Shown here piece after piece: positions 24,396-32,032 of a DNA stretch of 40,539 nucleotides. A program made the translations under genes and the position numbers. The notes under the pieces are model-generated. The model ran no database searches, was not told where the DNA came from, and saw nothing but the letters and a program-made list of their open reading frames with translations. How positions within the stretch are numbered: the stretch's first letter is position 1; every line of letters begins with the position of its first letter. The stretch comes from Candidatus Zixiibacteriota bacterium (GTDB lineage: Bacteria; Zixibacteria; MSB-5A5; GN15; FEB-12), in NCBI GenBank assembly GCA_020344395.1, contig CP070824.1, positions 2,985,440-3,025,978 on the forward strand, read 5' to 3'.

Positions 24396-27296
24396 TCATA
24401 CCTGCTTGGCCGTATAAGCACGGTCATGCCTTTGTGACTTGATCCAGTCCGCCAGGAAACCCAGATCATCCTTGCTGATAGTTGTGATTTCCTCTACGAC
24501 TTTCTTCTTTTTCGGTGTTCCGTCGGTCTTCAGTTCGGGTGTGCCGTCAGACTTCAGTACCGCTTCCTCTTTATGATTGCACGGCTTCAGTCCCAGTATG
24601 TAACGCATGACGGTGACCATGTTTTGCTGCTGGTCAATATCGATGTTCTTTTTCTTGAATCCTTTGGTGTGAAAGCTCGGCTTCTTTGCAACCGGGGCGG
24701 CGGCATTCTTATGTACTCTGATCAGTTTGTGTTCATGCGGTGTCGTGCCGCCGAATTTGTAGCGCGGGACGACGTAGAGGTAAACCTTTTTGTAGTCGTC
24801 TTCTTTGGCATCACCGCACTCAAACCAGAATTTCCCGTTGAGTTTGCTGTTTATCTCTTTTTGGAATTTCTTCATGTAATTGATACGTTCGTCGTTGTTG
24901 CGGTCGGCACTGTCCTTGGTCCAGTTTTCAGAGGACGTGTCTCGGAAGAAGAACTGCAGTTTCACCCGTAAAACTAGGATGGCATCAAAATCAGTCTTGC
25001 CGCTGACCATCAGTTCAGTAGTCTCATCGTGGCCGACCTTGTACATTCGCAGGTCAAACTTGCCATGCGTACCGTTTTTGCGGTTGGAGGCGGTATAGGC
25101 CGCCTTATAGAAATTGTCCGTCTTCTTGTTCTTGGAGTCCTTTTTCTTCAGGAAGTACTTGAACTTGTCGCCGGCGCCGCCAACGGCCTGAAAGACCGTC
25201 GAATGCTTATCCCCCGCGTCATCCTTCTTGGCCGTCAGCGCCTTAACACCACTCCTATTATTTAACCACCGGCAAAAGTACCAGTAGTGACGTCCCCTGG
25301 GAGCGTAGTTACCCTCCATAATGGAGGCCTTATCGAACGCATACTGACAACCGGTTGCCGACTGCGAGAACTCCGGCAGGGCGGGATCCCAATCGCCGTT
25401 GTCATCTATTCCCTCGAGGTACTCGTCATCCTGCCCGGTAGCATGGCCTAACTCATGAGCCATGGTATAGTAGCCCCAACTTTCCCCTTCAGCGTTTTTT
25501 GTGTCCGTAGTACTGGCCTTATGCTCCTGCCTGAAGAAATTAGCTTCGGTCAGACCCATGTCGGCGCGATCCTCGTCGGCATCGCCGGTTTGTTTGCGAA
25601 TCCAGATCTTGCATTTCCTCGGGCTGGATGTCCGGCCTTCAAAAAAGAAGCGCGGATAAACGGTTATATTCTTGCCTTTGCTCGAGGGGGTGGGCCTGAA
25701 CTCATATTTCTTCTTCTCCCAGCGATCGATGCACCCACTAAAGCCATGCTCGTGGTACAGGTCTCGATCTCCACCATACTCCAGGTCAGTATACACAACG
25801 GTACTACTACTGGGGGGGTTCTTTTTGCGGAATCGGCCGGACCAGTAAATGAGCAGGTATGCCGCTTCCGCACCGGCTGAGTCCAGGCAGTTGGCAAAGT
25901 AGTGCAGTTCAAAATTGCCGCATCCGCTGGCCATGCGCTGGCTTGAGGTGCCCCAGTAGTGGACACTCTTGTCGTTTTTGATCCCGGCACGGGCTCCCAC
26001 CACGGACCCCTTGATGCTGCGGCTGAAGGTCACATCGTAGAATTTACCATTGCGGCTGATTACCCTGGCGTGTTTACCGGCGACGTCCGGCGTAAAGAAG
26101 TTGCTTGCCAGCGTCCCTTTGGTCATGTACGGCTTCTTGGGCTCCGGATTGAATATCTTCATCTTGTTGTCAAAGACCGTAAAGCGAACAGCAGCAGACC
26201 AGGGCAGTTTGCTGGACGAGTACGATTTGCGGCTGGTATCCGTCAGCGTTACCGAATCAAGGTAAAATATGATCGGCTTATCCTTGGTCGTCGCCTTGTT
26301 TATCACATCGGCGATTTTCTCCCATTTGCTGTCATACTTGACAAGCCAATTGGTGGCCGACCATTTCGGCGGCAGGTCGAAGATTTTCATACGGTCGGTC
26401 AGGGTCATAGCCGCAACATCTTCCGGTTTTTTCTCAACAATCTTCGGGCCGCCTTCTTTCTGAGTATACCACTTGGATGTCTTGAATCGCAGGGCCACCT
26501 TCTTGGACTGCCTGGTCGCCGCCTTGTCGGCGTTGCGTATCCACGGGAGCAGCACGCAGTTCTTATCTTGCAGATATATGTTGGATCGGGCCATAGGCCG
26601 CTTGCTGCTGGCCCTCAGGTTGTAACCGAACAGCCAGAGGCCCTGCGGCACCGCCTGATCGGTGCCGTCCTTGGGATCATGGTGGCGAAACTGCAGGAAC
26701 TGCCATTCGGGCTGGAGAATTGCTGGCAGATGGCCCCCATCCCCCTTGATCTGTTTTGTGGCGCTGACATCAAAGAGTTTCGTGCCGGCGTCGTAGTTTG
26801 CGCAGTTTTCAATCTTCCAGGTGCTGTTCTGCAGCCGCGTTCCGTTTGGAACCGCGAAGAGCATTTCCTTGGTAAAGAAGAGACTGTCAGCCTTGACAGC
26901 TTCACCCAGCTCCGCCTGGGTCAGCCACTTGGCCTTATTTCCTCCCCGCTTGACCTGAAGAAATCTTTGGAGTTTGTCTTTAAAGCGAATCTCGAAAGTA
27001 ACCTTAGTTTCTTTTTCAAGCTTGAACGAAATCTTACCATCATCCCCTGCAATCTCGACTGGGTTGGCCGAGTGCGCTGTCTGGTAGCGCTTGTCACTCG
27101 ACTTGTATTTATCGTCGATGTAGTAAACGTGTAGCTGGGTCCCTTTGGGTAAGACCTCTTCTTGTTCAGTTGCACCGTTGTAGAACTTGAGCACGAGATA
27201 GGCAAAGCCTGCTTTTATTTCCTGGCCTACAACCGCCCCGTGACTGGCTCCGTCAACTGCGGCCGGGGCAGGAGCTGGGGCTGGAGGATCAATCAT
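24396..27296 (-). CDS. large metzincin-type zinc metalloprotease, putative T6SS effector
   Basis: Protein of 966 residues beginning with a proline/alanine-rich stretch and no signal peptide. Centrally it has HELGHATGQDDEY (H614, E615, H618, G621, D624), the metzincin pattern HExxHxxGxxD with Asp as third zinc ligand, and a Met-turn candidate ASIM at residues 657-660, 46 residues after the first His. The N-terminal 400 residues carry beta-rich segments I do not recognise. The last 300 residues are lysine-rich. As a zinc endopeptidase it would cleave peptides or proteins. Absence of a signal peptide, position in the payload block behind the PAAR gene and the adjacent lipoprotein fit a T6SS effector acting in a target cell's periplasm. 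The substrate is unknown; another possibility is a structural-processing protease. Confidence 0.7.
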   Translation of the reverse strand: MIDPPAPAPAPAAVDGASHGAVVGQEIKAGFAYLVLKFYNGATEQEEVLPKGTQLHVYYIDDKYKSSDKRYQTAHSANPVEIAGDDGKISFKLEKETKVTFEIRFKDKLQRFLQVKRGGNKAKWLTQAELGEAVKADSLFFTKEMLFAVPNGTRLQNSTWKIENCANYDAGTKLFDVSATKQIKGDGGHLPAILQPEWQFLQFRHHDPKDGTDQAVPQGLWLFGYNLRASSKRPMARSNIYLQDKNCVLLPWIRNADKAATRQSKKVALRFKTSKWYTQKEGGPKIVEKKPEDVAAMTLTDRMKIFDLPPKWSATNWLVKYDSKWEKIADVINKATTKDKPIIFYLDSVTLTDTSRKSYSSSKLPWSAAVRFTVFDNKMKIFNPEPKKPYMTKGTLASNFFTPDVAGKHARVISRNGKFYDVTFSRSIKGSVVGARAGIKNDKSVHYWGTSSQRMASGCGNFELHYFANCLDSAGAEAAYLLIYWSGRFRKKNPPSSSTVVYTDLEYGGDRDLYHEHGFSGCIDRWEKKKYEFRPTPSSKGKNITVYPRFFFEGRTSSPRKCKIWIRKQTGDADEDRADMGLTEANFFRQEHKASTTDTKNAEGESWGYYTMAHELGHATGQDDEYLEGIDDNGDWDPALPEFSQSATGCQYAFDKASIMEGNYAPRGRHYWYFCRWLNNRSGVKALTAKKDDAGDKHSTVFQAVGGAGDKFKYFLKKKDSKNKKTDNFYKAAYTASNRKNGTHGKFDLRMYKVGHDETTELMVSGKTDFDAILVLRVKLQFFFRDTSSENWTKDSADRNNDERINYMKKFQKEINSKLNGKFWFECGDAKEDDYKKVYLYVVPRYKFGGTTPHEHKLIRVHKNAAAPVAKKPSFHTKGFKKKNIDIDQQQNMVTVMRYILGLKPCNHKEEAVLKSDGTPELKTDGTPKKKKVVEEITTISKDDLGFLADWIKSQRHDRAYTAKQV

Positions 27297-27411
27297 AGTG
27301 TGCCGACTTTCCTGCGTCGAAGTTCCCGGAAGCGAATCTCGCGTGCCCTTTAATTCTGCAGAACCTACCCGAATTCACCTGGAATACCTTCCTGAAGCAG
27401 ATTCAATAAGC

Positions 27412-28551
27412 CTAGCTAATTTCTCCGGACTCGGGAAACTCTACCCGTACTTTCCCAGGCGGGATACCTTCTTCTTTGGCCTTGCCGCTTGGGCCGGTGT
27501 CTCCCTTCCGTATTTCACCGCTGGCCGGCCGGAGAATGTATTTGGCGTTCTTGACGAGGTTATTATCAGCGTCGTGGAGTTCGATTTCAACGTAATCTTT
27601 GTAATCCAGAATGGAAGATCGCGCCTGCAAGTCGCCGACCTTGGCCATAAAGTAATACTGCGGATTCGAGTATCTCTTCTTGGTCGTCTGACTGGTCTCG
27701 ACATCCTCTTCGGAGGCGTATTCCCATTCCGCTTCGGCCTTGCCGCTATCGAGAGTGAGGTCTTTGAATGTCTTCACGAGCTGATCAGCCCTGCTGATAT
27801 CGCGCTTCCAAACCTCCAGGGTTACCTCGGTCCCATCATCGACGCCAACGGCTTCGACCTGGAGCTTGACCTTTTCACCCGCTCGGGCCTTGTCAGGAGA
27901 CCATGCGGCTTTGGTTATGGCGCGAAGGGAAATCTCGTGATCACCCTCTTTGACACCTGTCATCTTGACTTTTCCGGCCAGGGTGCTGCTGGTTTCCTCT
28001 CCGTCGGGCCCCTTCACCGTATAGGTTGGGCCCACGACTGGTTTGCCTCCCTTGTCCACGAACTTCACATCCAGACGGTGTCCTTCGGTGGTCGAGGCCG
28101 ACGATGTGGCCTGCTCAGCCTGCCCGCTCCCCGTCTGACCACTGCCTCCGCCACCGCCGTTGCCGATCATCACATCCGGGCTGCCGAGCTGAATTGTGGC
28201 CTTGTTCGTCGGCGGTTTTTGAAACGGCCCACCCTGTGGGATGTGGGGTGGCGTGTTATCGGCGGTGCTGCCCTGGGTCGCTGCCGCCATACCCATTATG
28301 TTGACCGACGAACTCAGCCCACCGTTGATCATACCAACGAACGGATGGGGGATAGGTGTGGGCACGGGCCCACCTGGTGTGGGGATCATTATTATGTGGG
28401 TATCGGTTCCGACAACTTGATCGTTCTGCTTAGCGGCCGGTAACTTGTTTATCATCACCGTGCCCACCGCAATGACGGTTCCAACCGGAAGATCAGTCGG
28501 GTCATTGCATGTCGTTGCCATGTCTGTATTTCTGGCGGCTGGCTTTCCCAT
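27412..28551 (-). CDS. PAAR-like spike-tip protein with C-terminal beta module
   Basis: Protein of 379 residues from ATG 28551; a TTG 39 bases earlier would lie inside the -10 box, so it is not the start. The N-terminus has the DUF4150/PAAR-like pattern: MGKPAARNTDMATTCNDP, then a proline/glycine-rich tip ending in a TIQLGSPDVMIGNGGGGG turn. After a serine-rich linker, an Ig-like unit starts at about residue 155 (HRLDVKFVDKGGKPVVGPTY) and another near AAWSPDKARAGEKVKLQVEA. The C-terminal module (DYVEIELHDADNN, IPPGKVRVEFPE) matches the adaptor gene downstream. PAAR proteins sharpen the VgrG tip and carry cargo. This gene is the first of the T6SS minus-strand block. Confidence 0.75.
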   Translation of the reverse strand: MGKPAARNTDMATTCNDPTDLPVGTVIAVGTVMINKLPAAKQNDQVVGTDTHIIMIPTPGGPVPTPIPHPFVGMINGGLSSSVNIMGMAAATQGSTADNTPPHIPQGGPFQKPPTNKATIQLGSPDVMIGNGGGGGSGQTGSGQAEQATSSASTTEGHRLDVKFVDKGGKPVVGPTYTVKGPDGEETSSTLAGKVKMTGVKEGDHEISLRAITKAAWSPDKARAGEKVKLQVEAVGVDDGTEVTLEVWKRDISRADQLVKTFKDLTLDSGKAEAEWEYASEEDVETSQTTKKRYSNPQYYFMAKVGDLQARSSILDYKDYVEIELHDADNNLVKNAKYILRPASGEIRKGDTGPSGKAKEEGIPPGKVRVEFPESGEIS

Positions 28552-28588
28552 ACTCCAAAGACCTGCTGTAGCGTAACCTGCTGCTGCC

Positions 28589-28617
28589 AATAAACTAACG
28601 TCACAAGCTCAAGTCAA
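28589..28617 (-). promoter_or_regulatory. candidate sigma-70 promoter of the T6SS payload block
   Basis: TTGACT (28617-28612) and TTTATT (28594-28589) on the minus strand are 17 bases apart. Transcription would start near 28582, about 30 bases before the PAAR ATG. The -35 is the same hexamer as that before tssH, which would fit shared control, although the -10 is weak (four of six). Confidence 0.45.
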
Positions 28618-28709
28618 TAGGAGATTATATCCCAGCGCCGGCTGAGATTCGGGCTGCGGTCGGAAATCTTCAAACGTCTGCCGGGTATGAGCGTATACAT
28701 TTATGAAAT

Positions 28710-28723
28710 GCAGGTCCACCTGC
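28710..28723. promoter_or_regulatory. perfect palindrome, possible operator
   Basis: GCAGGT and ACCTGC face each other across two bases, a perfect dyad centred between the divergent PAAR and protease genes (about 100 bases from the payload promoter). Such a site could bind a dimeric regulator. There is no second copy that I can find, so the call is weak. Confidence 0.3.
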
Positions 28724-28803
28724 CCTGTGTGAATGGGAATCTGACATGACAGCCTCAGGCGCTAGGTGGAAGGTACCGATAGACTTCCAACAAAGGGACT
28801 ATC

Positions 28804-29583
28804 GTGATCAGCCGTACTGTCCGGTGTAATTGCCGTAGCCTACTGTTGTTTCTGCTCCTTGGCGTGCAGGAAGCGCCCTGTGATGACGCCTGCCAACTGC
28901 CAGCTCAATTCGACCTAAGAGAATCAGGGATCCTGACGCCGGTAAAACACCAGTTGAACTGTGGGTCCTGCGGAGAGTTTGCGGCTGTGGCTGTAGCCGA
29001 AGCGCTGATCAAGAAGAATACGGGTGAGACAGTCGATCTGTCCGAGCAGCAGATTGTCAGCTGTGTAGAAGGTTGCGGTTGTGTTTCCGGGTGCAGTTCG
29101 CTGAGGGCTTTGGAATATGTAAAGGAACACGGTATTGCCTTGGAGACAGATTATCCTTACTTGAACAAGGATACCAACTGTATCGACGGTCTTCCGGCAA
29201 GGTATTTCTTGACCGATGTATTGTCGAAGATCATCGATGGCCGTCCCCTGAGGGAAAGGATCGAGATTATTAAAGAGACCATAATAGAATACGGTCCGGT
29301 TGCCACGAACCTCGGATTTTACGCTGACTTGGATAGGTATACCGCAGGTGTGTATTCCTGGGACGGTAAGTCCAAGGAGATGGGTGGTCACTGGGTTGTG
29401 ATTGTGGGATGGAAGGATGATCCGGGACTACCGTCTCGCGGCTACTGGATTTGCCGAAACTCCTGGGGTGATGAATGGGGAGAGGGTGGATATTTTAATA
29501 GTGCTTATGGTGATGCTACCGGCATTGACGACTATTATATAGTGTTTGGAACTTATCGGCGGGATAAAGAGAAAGACGAGTGA
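28804..29583 (+). CDS. secreted papain-like (C1A) cysteine protease without propeptide
   Basis: Protein of 259 residues with a signal peptide (RSLLLFLLLGVQ) followed directly by the mature enzyme (LPAQFDLRESG), so the usual inhibitory propeptide is absent. The catalytic set is complete: Q50 (oxyanion), C56 in CGSCGEF, H196 in GGHWVV, N219 in CRNSWGDEW. The aromatic residue that normally follows the catalytic cysteine (W in papain) is G57. Six or more cysteines fit disulfides, as expected for a secreted enzyme. The GTG start has AAGGGA upstream at suitable distance. It is transcribed away from the T6SS payload block. Its targets are unknown. Confidence 0.8.
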   Translation: MISRTVRCNCRSLLLFLLLGVQEAPCDDACQLPAQFDLRESGILTPVKHQLNCGSCGEFAAVAVAEALIKKNTGETVDLSEQQIVSCVEGCGCVSGCSSLRALEYVKEHGIALETDYPYLNKDTNCIDGLPARYFLTDVLSKIIDGRPLRERIEIIKETIIEYGPVATNLGFYADLDRYTAGVYSWDGKSKEMGGHWVVIVGWKDDPGLPSRGYWICRNSWGDEWGEGGYFNSAYGDATGIDDYYIVFGTYRRDKEKDE

Positions 29584-29639
29584 GTCAGACTGTAGAACAA
29601 CGCCATGACCCCCTGTTGCAATGCCATGGCGACGGGGAA

Positions 29640-31175
29640 ATGAGTGTCAGGGTGTGCCATATAGGCGCTTATATTGGGGTCGTAATTTTCATGTTGATGA
29701 GTGCGCTCGTTCCCATGCGGGCAGAGACTGAGACCCCGGTTCACCTTGATTCGCCGGTCCTCAAGGGTCCGTATCTGGGTCAGGAGCCGCCGGGTGTGGT
29801 CCCCGAGGTATTCGCGCCATTTATCGTTGGGCCGGAACACCATAAACATAGCGCGCCGGCGTTTTCACCGGATGGTCAGGAGTTGTTTTTTTCCGTCTAT
29901 TTCAATTGGGAGCATCCTCAGGTGATCCTTTACATGAGGCAAGTGGACGGCGTGTGGACGAGACCGGAGGTGGCATTGTTCTCCGGGACCTATCAAGAGG
30001 GCGGTCCTGTTTTTTCACCAGATGGAAACAGGGTCTATTTCTACTCAAAACGGCCGCTGCGTGAAGGAGAAGAACAGAGGGAAAACACCGACATCTGGTT
30101 CATTGAGAAGACTGCCAGCGGTTGGGGTGAGCCGCGCAATCTGGGACCGCCGGTCAACAGGTCCGGCGGCAACGAATACCCCTCTTCCATCACTCCGTAC
30201 GGGTCAATCCTGCTCGGTGCAACTACTGAAGCCCGACGGTACGATGTCTTTGAAGCTCTCTGGCAGGACAGTGGTTTTACCGAGCCCATAAACCTGGGTG
30301 CCCCGGTCAATGCGCCGGACTCAAGAGAGATGGGAGCCTGTCTTGCCCCAGACGGGCGGACGCTCGTCTATTTTTCTTATCCGATTCAGAAGCCGTGGGG
30401 AAGAGGATTGTACTGGAGTCAGGCTGACGAGCGTGGTAACTGGTCCGTTCCTCAAAGAATGGGTGATATGATAAACGAGGGCCTTTCTCGATTCCCCATG
30501 TTCTCACCGGACGGCGAGTATATGTTCTTTACAAGCTACCGATCGGGTACTGAAGAAATCTACTGGGTAGATGCTTCAGTAATTGACTACCTCAAGAATA
30601 ACAATCTGAATCTGATCGATGTGTTATCACGTACAGTTCTGGATTCCGGTTTTCAGGCGGCTCTGGATAAGCTCAATAATCTCAGGATCAAACACGCTGA
30701 CTACTACGTGTTTGATAAGTGTCTGCTCAACGGTGTAGGTGACCGGCTGCTCGCGGCAGGTGATGCGGAGTTGGCACTCGAGTTTTTTAAGCTGAACCAC
30801 CAACGGTTTCCCGATTCACAGAATCTCATTGACACGATCAAGCTGGTTCTGGTCGAGAACAAGAGAGATCGAATTGACTCGATGTGTTCAGTTCTGCCAG
30901 GAACATTATCAGGAGCAAATGACGAACTGGAGTCGGGTTTGAACCGTCTGGGCCACCGATTGCTGAGATTAGGTTGCCTCGACCGGGCCATTACGGCGTT
31001 CAGAATGAATATTGGCTTTTTCCCGAATTCACCCAATGTGCATAACAGCTATGGTGAGGCCCTTCTTAATAAAGGTGATACGGCACTTGCCATCGAGAGC
31101 TACAGGAAAGTGCTCGATCTGGAACCTGCTAACAAGAATGCTGTTGAAATCCTCCGACGCCTCGGGCAAGACTAA
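29640..31175 (+). CDS. secreted PD40 beta-propeller and TPR protein
   Basis: Protein of 511 residues. An N-terminal signal peptide (MSVRVCHIGAYIGVVIFMLMSALVPMRA) is followed by PD40/TolB-like blades with the repeated F-S-P-D-G motif (PAFSPDGQELFFS, PVFSPDGNRVYFY, CLAPDGRTLVYFS, PMFSPDGEYMFFT), giving a six- to seven-bladed propeller. The C-terminus has TPR units (GDAELALEFFKLNHQRFP, LDRAITAFRMNIGFFPN, GDTALAIESYRKVLDLEP). A GTG at 29580 overlapping the preceding stop would add 20 hydrophilic residues before the signal peptide, so the ATG at 29640 is preferred. Typical of FCB-type envelope proteins; partner unknown. Confidence 0.75.
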   Translation: MSVRVCHIGAYIGVVIFMLMSALVPMRAETETPVHLDSPVLKGPYLGQEPPGVVPEVFAPFIVGPEHHKHSAPAFSPDGQELFFSVYFNWEHPQVILYMRQVDGVWTRPEVALFSGTYQEGGPVFSPDGNRVYFYSKRPLREGEEQRENTDIWFIEKTASGWGEPRNLGPPVNRSGGNEYPSSITPYGSILLGATTEARRYDVFEALWQDSGFTEPINLGAPVNAPDSREMGACLAPDGRTLVYFSYPIQKPWGRGLYWSQADERGNWSVPQRMGDMINEGLSRFPMFSPDGEYMFFTSYRSGTEEIYWVDASVIDYLKNNNLNLIDVLSRTVLDSGFQAALDKLNNLRIKHADYYVFDKCLLNGVGDRLLAAGDAELALEFFKLNHQRFPDSQNLIDTIKLVLVENKRDRIDSMCSVLPGTLSGANDELESGLNRLGHRLLRLGCLDRAITAFRMNIGFFPNSPNVHNSYGEALLNKGDTALAIESYRKVLDLEPANKNAVEILRRLGQD

Positions 31176-31178
31176 TCC

Positions 31179-32012
31179 ATGGTGGATGTGATGCAAATGA
31201 ATGAATCATATCAGGGGCTGGGTGAGGAGACCATCTATCTCAGACACAATGAGATCAGAACAGACAGGCTGACCCTTTTCTTTGTCCACGGTCTGGGTTC
31301 ATCCGGGTCCTGCTTTGAAGATGTCTTTGCGTATCCGCAATTTGGAGAGTCCAACATTATCATCCCGGACCTGATTGGATATGGTCGGAGCTCGTCTGCG
31401 TCTGAGAAAAATGGCTACGGCTTGAATGCTCATATAAGACGGTTGTGGAGACTGATCGAAGGACTGCAACTTTCAGAATTGGTCCTGATAGGTCACTCGA
31501 TGGGCGCTGACCTGACCACGTTTATGTGCCAGGAGGATATTGACGGCACGATCAAGAGGTTCGTGTGCATTGAGAGTGATATCACCCAGCACGAAACGGC
31601 GTTTTCGAAAATGGCCTACGAGGCCGTTCAGCGAGGTGAGTTCGAAGCCTGGTTCGCGAGGTTTCGTGATAAGGAAGGCTGGGATATGTTGGGTGCCAGC
31701 CCATCCGGCCGGGAATATTGGTCTGCACTGAGGCTCAGCAGAGCGGATGCATTTCGTCAGGATGCGGTCGACTTGATGGCCCGGGCCCACGCCCTGCCGG
31801 AGCCATACCGGAGCGAGATGGGTGCGGTATATTGTGCGCTGGAGATTCCCCGGGTCTTCTGTTACGGTACGGAGAGCCTCCGCAGTCAATCACTCCGGTT
31901 TCTGAAGGAGAATGGGATGGAAGTCTTGGCCTTTGAAAGTGCCGGCCACTCGCCTATGATGGACCAGCCTGAGGTGTTCTATCCTTTTCTGTATGACTTC
32001 GTGCGGCGCTGA
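31179..32012 (+). CDS. alpha/beta-hydrolase
   Basis: Protein of 277 residues with no signal peptide. The HGLGSSGSCF oxyanion loop (residues 37-46), nucleophile elbow GHSMGA (S107) and the late catalytic histidine AGHSPMMDQPE (H257) show an intact alpha/beta-hydrolase; the acid is probably E232 or a nearby Asp. These enzymes hydrolyse esters, lactones or amides; the substrate cannot be told. It starts four bases after the PD40/TPR gene stop, so the two are probably co-transcribed. Start choice is uncertain between 31179, 31191 and 31197. Confidence 0.75.
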   Translation: MVDVMQMNESYQGLGEETIYLRHNEIRTDRLTLFFVHGLGSSGSCFEDVFAYPQFGESNIIIPDLIGYGRSSSASEKNGYGLNAHIRRLWRLIEGLQLSELVLIGHSMGADLTTFMCQEDIDGTIKRFVCIESDITQHETAFSKMAYEAVQRGEFEAWFARFRDKEGWDMLGASPSGREYWSALRLSRADAFRQDAVDLMARAHALPEPYRSEMGAVYCALEIPRVFCYGTESLRSQSLRFLKENGMEVLAFESAGHSPMMDQPEVFYPFLYDFVRR

Positions 32013-32032
32013 TCTTCCGGTAAGACGAAAAA

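Noticed and set aside
25959-27134. Long plus-strand ORF opposite the metalloprotease
   Set aside because: Shadow frame of the minus-strand gene with zinc motif; no domain, start signal or partner of its own.
27298-28443. Long plus-strand ORF opposite the PAAR gene
   Set aside because: It is a mirror frame of the PAAR gene, whose minus-strand product has clear domains, a promoter and homology to the adaptor.
28624-28629. TATAAT on the minus strand upstream of the PAAR gene
   Set aside because: No acceptable -35 hexamer at 16-18 bases; the TTGACT-N17-TTTATT pair nearby is better placed.
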